Shown here: positions 1 to 5,344 of the stretch, in pieces
Layout of the letters: the number at the start of each line of letters is the position of its first letter
Numbering within the stretch: position 1 is the first letter of the stretch
NCBI GenBank assembly: GCA_944321005.1
Contig: CALUJT010000051.1
Coordinates: 1 to 10,995, forward strand
From: an uncultured Atopobiaceae bacterium
Lineage (GTDB): Bacteria; Actinomycetota; Coriobacteriia; Coriobacteriales; Atopobiaceae
DNA: 10,995 bases
Direction of reading: 5' to 3'
The notes under the pieces: model-generated
What the model saw: only the letters and a program-made list of their open reading frames with translations
Told to the model about the DNA's origin: nothing
The model's database searches: none
Program-made: the position numbers and the translations under genes

Positions 1-10
1 GAATGCTAAA

Positions 11-49
11 CCTGTCCCAAACCGTCTGCACGAAATAACACGTCCCCAA
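11..49. repeat. Partial palindromic repeat (copy P1), left edge of window
   Basis: A 39-nt stretch matches 1139-1177 with one mismatch (C at 22, A at 1150). It carries CTGTCCC followed by an arm that ends in CACGTCCCC. In the copy at 1112-1176 this arm pairs with an upstream arm, so here the partner arm probably lies just left of the window. It sits downstream of the aldo/keto reductase stop. It could be a REP-like intergenic element or a transcript-end hairpin; no T-run follows it. Confidence 0.75.
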
Positions 50-65
50 TTGACACCCGACCGGC

Positions 66-1091
66 TTACTTTGCGTTGGGATTCGTGGTGCCCGCGAGGG
101 GCTTCTCGCCGGGACGGGCCGCCGGGCCCACGAGCTCGTGCGCGACGTACGGCTCCTCGAGGTAGGCGACCTCGTCGGGCGCGAGCGTCACGTCGAGCGC
201 CGCCACCGCGTCGTCAACCCGCTCGGGCTTTGAGCAGCCCACGATGGGCGCCTCCACGCCGCGCGCCCAGTGCCAGGCGAGCGCGATGCGCGACATGGGC
301 ACGCCGCGGCGCTCGGCCAGCTCGGCCACGCGCGCGACGATGGGCATGTCGCGCTCGCGGTCGGCGTCGTACTTGTTGCGCATCGTGGCGTCGGTCGTCG
401 AGCGCTTGGACGCGGAGTCCCAGGTGGGACGGCACAGGTGCCCGGACGCCAGCGGGCTGTACGGCGTGAGCGCCATGTCATACTGGCGGCACACGGGAAT
501 CATCTCGCGCTCGTCCTCGCGGTAGAGCAGGTTGTAGTGGCACTGCATGCTCGTGAACGGGGCCCAGCCGTTCTGCCCGGCCGCGACCTGCATGTTGTGG
601 AGCTGGTAGGCGTACATGGCGCTCGCGCCGAGGGCGCGCACCTTGCCCGCGCGCACGAGGCCGTCGAGCGCCTCCATGGTCTCCTCGATGGGCGTGTCGT
701 AGTCAAAGCGGTGGATGATGTAGAGGTCCAGGTAGTCCGTGCCCAGGCGCGCGAGCGTGCCGTCGATCTCGCGGTTGATCGCCTCGCGCGAGAGGCCGCC
801 CTCGTTGAAGAAGACCTTGCTGGCGAGGACCACCTGGTCGCGCGGCACGCCCAGCTCGCGCAGGGCGGCGCCGATGTACTCCTCGCTCGTGCCGTGCGCG
901 TAGCAGTTTGCCGTGTCGATGAAGTTCACGCCCAGCTCGAGCGCGCGGGCGATCACCGCACGCGTCTCGTCCGGGCCGATCGTCCACTGGTGGAAGTCAG
1001 CCGAGGGCGCCCCGAAGCTCATGCCGCCCAGGCACAGCCGCGGAATCCGGATGCCGGAATGGCCAAGCTTCGTGTACGTCATGTCTGCCAT
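66..1091 (-). CDS. Aldo/keto reductase family oxidoreductase
   Basis: This is a 341-residue NAD(P)H-dependent carbonyl reductase of the aldo/keto reductase superfamily, expected to be a soluble TIM barrel. The family's catalytic tetrad is visible as D59, Y64 (in DTANCY), K92 (in ASK) and H127 (in IIHRF). The C-terminal cofactor region contains PIVGCSKPERVDDAV. The length is normal for the family. The start at 1091 is supported by AAGGG upstream at good spacing; a second Met at codon 4 is possible but further from the site. It is the last gene of a leftward run behind the cupin fusion, 93 bp downstream of it, and a long imperfect hairpin fills the gap. Palindromic repeats flank it on both sides. 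The substrate cannot be told from sequence. Superfamily assignment is firm. Confidence 0.95.
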   Translation of the reverse strand: MADMTYTKLGHSGIRIPRLCLGGMSFGAPSADFHQWTIGPDETRAVIARALELGVNFIDTANCYAHGTSEEYIGAALRELGVPRDQVVLASKVFFNEGGLSREAINREIDGTLARLGTDYLDLYIIHRFDYDTPIEETMEALDGLVRAGKVRALGASAMYAYQLHNMQVAAGQNGWAPFTSMQCHYNLLYREDEREMIPVCRQYDMALTPYSPLASGHLCRPTWDSASKRSTTDATMRNKYDADRERDMPIVARVAELAERRGVPMSRIALAWHWARGVEAPIVGCSKPERVDDAVAALDVTLAPDEVAYLEEPYVAHELVGPAARPGEKPLAGTTNPNAK

Positions 1092-1111
1092 GTTGCAACC
1101 CTTCTGTCAAA

Positions 1112-1176
1112 TGGGGACGTGTTTATTCGTGCAGATAACCTGTCCCAAAACGTCTGCACGAAATAACACGTCCCCA
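1112..1176. repeat. Long imperfect inverted repeat (copy P2) between two genes
   Basis: The arms are 1112-1135 and 1153-1176, each 24 nt, pairing at 22 of 24 positions around a 17-nt loop that contains CTGTCCC. The outer ends read TGGGGACGTG and CACGTCCCCA. The right half repeats at 11-49. It lies in the 93-bp gap between the cupin-fusion gene and the aldo/keto reductase, just upstream of the latter's ribosome site. As RNA it would form a strong hairpin inside an operon transcript, so it could affect relative expression or mRNA decay. No U-run follows, so an ordinary intrinsic terminator is less likely. Confidence 0.85.
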
Positions 1177-1184
1177 ACGTGCTG

Positions 1185-1934
1185 TTACGCGGGGTAGTCC
1201 TCGTCCGTGACGGGCTCGAGCCACTCGTTGCCGCAGTTCTCGCCCGGCGCCTCGAAGGCGATGTGGGAGAACCAGGAATCACGCGCGGCGCCGTGCCAGT
1301 GCTTGACGCCAGCCGGAATCACCACGACGTCGCCCGGCGTGAGCTCCTGCGGATCCTTCCCCCACTCCTGGTACCAGCCGCGCCCGTCGGTGCAGACGAG
1401 GATCTGCCCGCCGCCCTTCTCGGCATGGTGAACGTGCCAGTTGTTGCGGCAGCCCGGCTCGAAGGTGACGTTGGAAAGCCCCACCCCGCACTCCGCGGCG
1501 CTGGTCAGCGGGTTGAGGTACGAGTTGCCGATGAAGTACTGGGCGTACGCGTCGTTGGGGCTGCCCAGGCCGAACATGGGCGAGAAGGACGAGCCCTCGC
1601 CGGCGTCCGCCTCGTCCCCGTAGACCTTGAGCGCCACGCGAAACGCCGCCCACGCGTTGGGCCAGCCGGCATAGAACGCCTCGTGGGTGAGAATCTCCGC
1701 CATCTCCTCGCGCGTGACGCCGTTCTTGCGCGCCGTGGCCATGTGATACTCGAACGAGCTGTCCACCATGCCCTTGGCCACGAGCGTCACAACGGTCACG
1801 ATCGAGCGCATCTTGAGGCTAAGCTGCCCCTCGCGGCTCCATACCTCGCCAAAGAGCACGTCATCGTTGAGCTGTGCGAACTTGGGGGCGAGCTCTCCCA
1901 GCTGATCGCGCCCCGCCGTCTGCTTGACTGCCAT
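1185..1934 (-). CDS. Carboxymuconolactone decarboxylase-like / cupin fusion protein
   Basis: This 249-residue protein has two domains. Residues about 22-105 are an all-helical AhpD/CMD-type domain (KMRSIVTVVTLVAKG, then EYHMATARKNGVTREEMAEI). It lacks the CxxC of true AhpD, so peroxidase activity is unlikely. Residues about 150-235 are a small cupin with metal-ligand candidates H167 and H169 in WHVHH, and PAGVKHWHG (H212, H214) in the second motif. Fusions of this kind are common in bacteria, often beside LysR regulators and aldo/keto reductases, as here; their reaction is not established. The start at 1934 has AGGAG about 7 nt upstream. It lies 49 bp downstream of the cyclophilin-like gene, probably in the same transcript. 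Confidence 0.9.
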   Translation of the reverse strand: MAVKQTAGRDQLGELAPKFAQLNDDVLFGEVWSREGQLSLKMRSIVTVVTLVAKGMVDSSFEYHMATARKNGVTREEMAEILTHEAFYAGWPNAWAAFRVALKVYGDEADAGEGSSFSPMFGLGSPNDAYAQYFIGNSYLNPLTSAAECGVGLSNVTFEPGCRNNWHVHHAEKGGGQILVCTDGRGWYQEWGKDPQELTPGDVVVIPAGVKHWHGAARDSWFSHIAFEAPGENCGNEWLEPVTDEDYPA

Positions 1935-1978
1935 GTTGATCTCCTTTCACCGGACCTTGTCCGCCTGGTTACTTACGA

Positions 1979-2013
1979 ATGATTCAAAAAGGGTCTGTCC
2001 CCTTTTGAATCAT
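1979..2013. repeat. Palindromic element (copy P3) overlapping a gene end
   Basis: This is a 35-nt inverted repeat with 15-nt arms and one mismatch (A1990/C2002). The outer arms are ATGATTCAAAA and TTTTGAATCAT, and the core is GGGTCTGTCCCC. It overlaps the 3' end of the cyclophilin-like gene and provides its stop codon. It sits 45 bp upstream of the cupin-fusion start. It shares the GGGAC/GTCCC core with the elements at 2364-2394 and 7970-7986, but its outer arms are different. Confidence 0.9.
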
Positions 2014-2352
2014 CGCCTCGCACGTCCGAGCCGGGCCTTGCAGCACGTCGAGCGGACCCACCGCATGGCCCAGCGTGACCTGGCCGCCGTAGCGTGCGGA
2101 GTTCTTCTCGTCGTCAAAGAAGAGCGCGAGCCAGTCTCCCTCGGGCTTGTAGTTGAGGTCGCCGTCGCACCAGCCGGGATGGACGTCAGCCGCGCCGTGC
2201 GGCAGCGAGAAGGGCAGCTGTCCGCAGCACCCCACGCTCGAGACGCTCATGGAGAGCTCCTGCGGAAGGCGGTCGGCAAGCGCGCGGGCGGCAACGGAGC
2301 CGTTCAGCTCCACCGGCACAGCGACCTCGCCTATCCGCAGCTCAACCCTCAC
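1984..2352 (-). CDS. Cyclophilin-like fold protein
   Basis: This 122-residue protein matches the small cyclophilin-like family often found in anaerobe redox clusters. It opens with a beta-hairpin start (VELRIGEVAVPVELNGSVAA), followed by QLPFSLPHG, a GDLNYKPEGDWLALFF strand pair, and QVTLGHAVGPLDVL near the end. No peptidyl-prolyl isomerase activity should be assumed. The start codon is GTG at 2352, chosen because GGGAGG lies 5 nt upstream. The last nine residues (MIQKGTDPF) and the TGA stop are encoded by the palindrome at 1979-2013, so the natural C-terminus may have been altered. It is probably the first gene of the leftward run and diverges from the LysR gene. Confidence 0.8.
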   Translation of the reverse strand: MRVELRIGEVAVPVELNGSVAARALADRLPQELSMSVSSVGCCGQLPFSLPHGAADVHPGWCDGDLNYKPEGDWLALFFDDEKNSARYGGQVTLGHAVGPLDVLQGPARTCEAMIQKGTDPF

Positions 2353-2363
2353 GTCCGCCTCCC

Positions 2364-2394
2364 ATGTGACAAAGGGACAGTCCCTTTGTCACAT
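2364..2394. repeat. Perfect palindrome (copy P4) touching a ribosome site
   Basis: This is a 31-nt perfect palindrome: 15-nt arms around a single central A. The outer arm is ATGTGACAAA and the core is GGGACAGTCCC. On the minus strand its 3' end directly abuts the GGGAGG ribosome site of the cyclophilin-like gene, so an RNA hairpin would stand against the initiation region. It may be a REP-like element, a protein-binding operator or an RNA control element; sequence alone does not decide. Confidence 0.92.
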
Positions 2395-2427
2395 TCTCCG
2401 TCGCGAGGGGGTGCGCTACAATTGCTT

Positions 2428-2446
2428 ATATCGTATATCGTGATAT
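2428..2446. promoter_or_regulatory. LysR-type box in the divergent promoter region
   Basis: ATATC-N9-GATAT is a dyad that fits the T-N11-A rule for LysR-type operators. It lies in an AT-rich pocket 24 bp upstream of the LysR start and 76 bp upstream of the cyclophilin-like start. Placement in the shared intergenic region fits a regulator that represses itself and controls the leftward genes. Promoter hexamers on either strand are not clear enough to call. Confidence 0.6.
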
Positions 2447-2469
2447 TCCAAACTCTCATAGGAGTGTAT

Positions 2470-3381
2470 ATGGAGCTCCGCACGCTTCGCTACTTCCTCG
2501 CCGTCTGCGAGCGCGGCACGATGTCGCGCGCAGCGGAGGCGCTGCACGTGACGCAGCCCGCACTCTCGCGCCAGATCGCCCAGCTGGAGCGTGAGCTCGG
2601 CGCCCCGCTCCTCGAGCGCCACAGCCGCAGCGTCACACCCACCGAGAAGGGCCTCTACCTGCGACGTCGCGCGCAGGAGATCGTGGGCCTCGCGGACCAG
2701 ACCACCTCTGACCTCACGCACGGCGAGGACATCGTGGAGGGCGACGTCTTCATCGGCGCCGGCGAGTCAGAGGGCCTGCGCGTGATCGCCCGCCACGTGC
2801 GCGCCTTTCGCGAGAAGTACCCCGGCGTGCACTTCCACCTGCACAGCGGCAACGCGCCGGACCTCATCGAGCGCCTGGAGCACGGCGTCGACGACTTCGC
2901 CGTGCTCATGAGCTACCCGGACGTTGACCGCTACGCGCACCTGCGCCTCTCCCCCACCGACGCCTGGGGCGTCCTCATGCGCGACGACGACCCGCTGGCC
3001 GCGCGCGAGTCCGTGAGCCCCGCCGATCTTCTCGACGCGCCGCTCGTCGTGCCGGAGCGCCACGCCAGGGGCAATCACCTCACCGGGCTTCTCGCCACGT
3101 GGTTTGGCGAGCGCGCCGGCGAGGCCAATATCGCGGCGACGTACAACCTCGCCTACAACGGAGCGCTGCTCGTGCGCGAGGGCGTGGGCCGTATGCTCTC
3201 CTTCGACGGGCTCACGACCGTGGGCCCGGGCACGGGGCTGGAGTTTCGCCTGCTCTTCCCGCCGCTCGTCTCGGTCATCGACCTCGCCTGGAAGCGCGAC
3301 GTCCCCCTCGGCGACGCCGCGCGGCGGTTCCTAGAGCTCGTTCGCGATAGACAACAGTCAGAATCATATGTCGGTGTTTGA
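2470..3381 (+). CDS. LysR family transcriptional regulator
   Basis: This 303-residue protein has the normal LysR layout. The N-terminal winged helix-turn-helix covers residues about 1-60 (LRYFLAVCERGTMSRAAEAL, HVTQPALSRQIAQLERELG, then RSVTPTEKG). A linker helix follows, and the effector-binding domain starts near residue 90 (GDVFIGAGES). The start at 2470 was chosen because AGGAG lies 5 nt upstream and the first residues are the family's usual MELRTLRYFL; the open frame continues far upstream but carries no domain there. It diverges from the cyclophilin-like, cupin-fusion and reductase genes and is the likely regulator of that run. The ligand is unknown. Its stop lies 3 nt before the antitoxin operator. 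Confidence 0.96.
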   Translation: MELRTLRYFLAVCERGTMSRAAEALHVTQPALSRQIAQLERELGAPLLERHSRSVTPTEKGLYLRRRAQEIVGLADQTTSDLTHGEDIVEGDVFIGAGESEGLRVIARHVRAFREKYPGVHFHLHSGNAPDLIERLEHGVDDFAVLMSYPDVDRYAHLRLSPTDAWGVLMRDDDPLAARESVSPADLLDAPLVVPERHARGNHLTGLLATWFGERAGEANIAATYNLAYNGALLVREGVGRMLSFDGLTTVGPGTGLEFRLLFPPLVSVIDLAWKRDVPLGDAARRFLELVRDRQQSESYVGV

Positions 3382-3384
3382 AGT

Positions 3385-3421
3385 CAATTGATATTGGATA
3401 GAATCTATACAACATCAATTG
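3385..3421 (+). promoter_or_regulatory. Inverted-repeat operator/promoter of the toxin-antitoxin pair
   Basis: The arms 3385-3400 and 3406-3421 pair at 14 of 16 positions around GAATC, with outer arms CAATTGAT and ATCAATTG. TAGAAT (3399-3404) is a good -10 candidate, with TTGAAG (3378-3383) as a weak -35 at 15 bp. The dyad overlaps the -10 and ends just upstream of the antitoxin ribosome site. This is the usual place for autorepression by a ribbon-helix-helix antitoxin. The dyad is seen; the promoter hexamers are a guess. Confidence 0.7.
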
Positions 3422-3436
3422 GAGCAAGGAGTCGAC

Positions 3437-3697
3437 ATGGCTACCAGAACCGCACCCCTCGGCAACCGCGTTGACGTCAACCTCAAGCGAGCATTTGAGG
3501 CGACAGCAGAGGAGCTCGGGCTGAGCGCCACCTCTGCGCTCACAGTCTTCATGAAGCGCTTTGTGGAGGACGGCGGCTTCCCCTTTGACGTGCGTCGTCG
3601 CGTTCCGAGTGAGCTTGAGTACGCAGCGGAGATGGACACCCGCTATCGCGCCATGCGCGACGGAAACGAGACCGAGCACGACCTCGTGGAGGTCTAG
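3437..3697 (+). CDS. RelB/DinJ family antitoxin
   Basis: This 86-residue protein is the antitoxin of a type II toxin-antitoxin pair. The N-terminal part (NRVDVNLKRAFEATAEELGL) fits the ribbon-helix-helix DNA-binding fold. SATSALTVFMKRFVEDGGFPFDV is the hallmark RelB/DinJ segment, and the acidic C-terminal part would wrap the toxin. The ATG at 3437 was chosen over an in-frame TTG at 3419 because AGGAG lies 5 nt upstream. The toxin gene begins 2 nt after the stop, so translation is probably coupled. By family knowledge it should bind the dyad at 3385-3421 and repress its own operon. The family is clear. Confidence 0.93.
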   Translation: MATRTAPLGNRVDVNLKRAFEATAEELGLSATSALTVFMKRFVEDGGFPFDVRRRVPSELEYAAEMDTRYRAMRDGNETEHDLVEV

Positions 3698-3699
3698 GG

Positions 3700-3969
3700 A
3701 TGCCGTACCTCTGGGACGACCAGACCTGGGCGGACTACCAGTACTGGCTCACGCAGGACAAGAAGACCCTCCGTCGTATCAACGCCCTGCTCAAGGACAT
3801 CGCGCGAACCGGTGGGTCCGAACCGGGAATCGGCAAGGCCGAGCTGCTTAGACACTCAAAGGAGGGTCTGAGCAGCGTACGTATAGACGGGAAGAATCGG
3901 CTCACCTACAGGGTCGATGGCGACGTGGTACGCATCGTCTCCTGTCGAGGCCACTACGAAGATCGCTAA
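3700..3969 (+). CDS. Txe/YoeB family toxin (mRNA endonuclease)
   Basis: This 89-residue protein aligns along its length with E. coli YoeB, a ribosome-dependent mRNA endonuclease. Shared features are the WDDQTWADYQYW start, the K-R-INALLKDI helix, and EPGIGKAELLRH. The catalytic positions are E48, R67 and H85-Y86 (YoeB E46, R65, H83-Y84). It is therefore probably active. The gene starts 2 nt after the antitoxin stop, typical of such pairs. YoeB normally pairs with a YefM/Phd-type antitoxin, whereas the partner here is RelB/DinJ-like. It could alternatively be named Txe; the superfamily is firm. Confidence 0.94.
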   Translation: MPYLWDDQTWADYQYWLTQDKKTLRRINALLKDIARTGGSEPGIGKAELLRHSKEGLSSVRIDGKNRLTYRVDGDVVRIVSCRGHYEDR

Positions 3970-4003
3970 CAACATCACGCTCACCATAGGAGGAGGACAC
4001 GCC

Positions 4004-4639
4004 ATGAAGGTCATGCTCGTGAACGGAAGCCCGCACAAGGCGGGGAGCACCAACCGCGCGCTCCAGGAGGTGGCGTGCACCCTCGAGGCAGAGGGCGTGG
4101 AGGCGGAGATCTTCTGGATCGGTGCTCGGCCCGTGGGCGGCTGCGTGGCCTGCGGAGGGTGCGCCAAGCTTGGACGCTGCGCGTTCGACGACGTGGTGAA
4201 CGAGTTCCGCCCCAAGGCCGCCGAGGCCGACGGCTTCGTCTTTGGCGCGCCGGTGCACTACGCGCACGCCGCTGCGTCGCTGCTGGGCTTCATGGACCGC
4301 CTCTTCTACAGCAACGGCCGAGCGGGGGCGCCCAACGTGCTCGCGTACAAGCCGGCAGCTGCCGTGGCGAGCGCCCGACGCGGCGGCACCACCTCGGCCT
4401 TCGACGACATCAACAAGTTCTTCACCATCGCGCAGATGCCGGTCGTGAGCTCGCGCTACTGGAACAACGTGCACGGCAACGTGGCCGAGGAGACAGAGCG
4501 GGACGCCGAGGGCCTCTGGACCATGCGCCAGCTCGGCCGCAACATGGCCTGGATGCTCAAGTGCCTGGAGGCAGGTCGCGCCGCCGGCGTGCCGCTGCCC
4601 ACGCAGGAGGCCGGCCAGCAGACGAACTTCATCCGGTAG
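4004..4639 (+). CDS. Flavodoxin-fold NADPH-dependent FMN reductase, iron-sulfur-flavoprotein-like
   Basis: This 211-residue flavoprotein is of the FMN_red/flavodoxin_2 type. The FMN phosphate loop is GSPHKAGSTNRA (residues 8-19). GAPVHYAHAAASLLGFMDRLFY is the usual second flavin loop and dimer helix. C47, C50, C53 and C59 form CX2CX2CX5C, the compact motif of archaeal/anaerobe iron-sulfur flavoproteins, so a [4Fe-4S] cluster is possible but unproven. The start has GGAGGAGG about 7 nt upstream. It lies 34 bp after the toxin gene on the same strand with no clear terminator, so some expression from the toxin-antitoxin promoter is possible. The electron donor and acceptor are unknown. Confidence 0.9.
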   Translation: MKVMLVNGSPHKAGSTNRALQEVACTLEAEGVEAEIFWIGARPVGGCVACGGCAKLGRCAFDDVVNEFRPKAAEADGFVFGAPVHYAHAAASLLGFMDRLFYSNGRAGAPNVLAYKPAAAVASARRGGTTSAFDDINKFFTIAQMPVVSSRYWNNVHGNVAEETERDAEGLWTMRQLGRNMAWMLKCLEAGRAAGVPLPTQEAGQQTNFIR

Positions 4640-4770
4640 GGGCCTGCCGCGACGACGGCCAAAGCCCTTCGGGTATTGCATAGTAAAGGCGGCTTACCGG
4701 GAGCTGACGTCGACCCCGTACACTGGCGAGAAGAACGTGGGTAATCCGCCAGCCGCCGAAAGGAGTCGCC
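4640..4770 (+). other. Intergenic gap between two flavodoxin-type genes
   Basis: 131 bp with no convincing gene or terminator. TACACT (4719-4724) could be a -10 element for the downstream gene, but no good -35 is spaced correctly. A separate promoter for the next gene is therefore only a possibility. Confidence 0.35.
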
Positions 4771-5319
4771 ATGGGCGCGGTCGTCGCCTTCTGCTCACAG
4801 ACGGGCTCTGCCAAGAGATACGCCAACTGGCTCGCGGAGGAGCTCGGATGCCAGGCGGTCCCGCTCGAGCGAATCGAGACCGCTGCCGCGGACGCGGACC
4901 TCGTGGTCCTCTGCAGCTGGTTCCACGCGGCATCGCTCAAGGGGGCAAAACGGTTCCGGGCCTATATGGCGGCGCACGGCGAGAAGCACTATGCCGTGGT
5001 TGCCGTGGGCGCCACGCCCATGCCCTGCGAGCTCTGGCCCGCAAGCGAACACGAGAAGGCGTTCCGACGCTCCTTCCCCGCAGAGGCCTACCTCGATCTG
5101 CCATGGTGCTACTGCCAGGGCGGCTTTCGCTTCGATCGGCTCGGCGCGATTGACAAGGTCATGATGCGCATCTACTTCAAAATGCTCGAGGGCGAGGCGC
5201 GCCGGGGCAGCGAGCGCTCTGCCACGGCCCTCGCCCAGATGCGCGAGGGCTACGACGGCTGCGAGCGCAGCTACCTCGATCCGCTGGTCACCGAACTCCG
5301 AGCACGCAGTTGGGCGTAG
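4771..5319 (+). CDS. Flavodoxin domain protein (HemG/flavodoxin_5-like)
   Basis: This 182-residue protein has a single flavodoxin fold. It starts with a beta strand (MGAVVAFCSQTGS) and an FMN phosphate loop SQTGSAK at 9-15, leading into the helix RYANWLAEELG. DADLVVLCSWFHAASLKG and KHYAVVAVGATP follow as in the flavodoxin_5 family, which includes HemG-type protoporphyrinogen oxidases. The C-terminal half (PWCYCQGGFRFDRLGAIDKVMMRIYFKML) resembles the family tail. The start has AAAGGAG about 6 nt upstream. It points at the ATPase gene, whose stop lies 25 bp away (convergent). No haem biosynthesis genes are nearby, so a HemG role should not be assumed; a general electron carrier is as likely. 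Confidence 0.85.
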   Translation: MGAVVAFCSQTGSAKRYANWLAEELGCQAVPLERIETAAADADLVVLCSWFHAASLKGAKRFRAYMAAHGEKHYAVVAVGATPMPCELWPASEHEKAFRRSFPAEAYLDLPWCYCQGGFRFDRLGAIDKVMMRIYFKMLEGEARRGSERSATALAQMREGYDGCERSYLDPLVTELRARSWA

Positions 5320-5344
5320 GGACGACCCACGAGGTTCTTCTCGA

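Noticed and set aside
270..1166. 298-codon plus-strand frame opposite the aldo/keto reductase
   Set aside because: It has valine/alanine/arginine-rich shadow composition typical of GC-rich antisense frames, while the minus strand has a complete catalytic tetrad.
1112..1176. Intrinsic terminator between the cupin fusion and the aldo/keto reductase
   Set aside because: The stem is strong, but no run of T follows in the direction of transcription.
1179..1982. 267-codon plus-strand frame opposite the cupin fusion
   Set aside because: Antisense shadow; the minus strand has clear CMD and cupin motifs.
1924..2469. Open frame extending the LysR gene by 182 codons upstream
   Set aside because: It is antisense to the cyclophilin-like gene and carries no domain, whereas the LysR N-terminus begins exactly at 2470 with a good ribosome site.
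3419..3436. TTG start adding six residues to the antitoxin
   Set aside because: The TTG lies inside the operator dyad and upstream of the ribosome site; ATG 3437 has AGGAG at proper spacing.
5320..5344. Bidirectional terminator between the convergent flavodoxin and ATPase genes
   Set aside because: Only a weak four-base stem (CGAG/CTCG) is visible in 25 bp, without a T-run.
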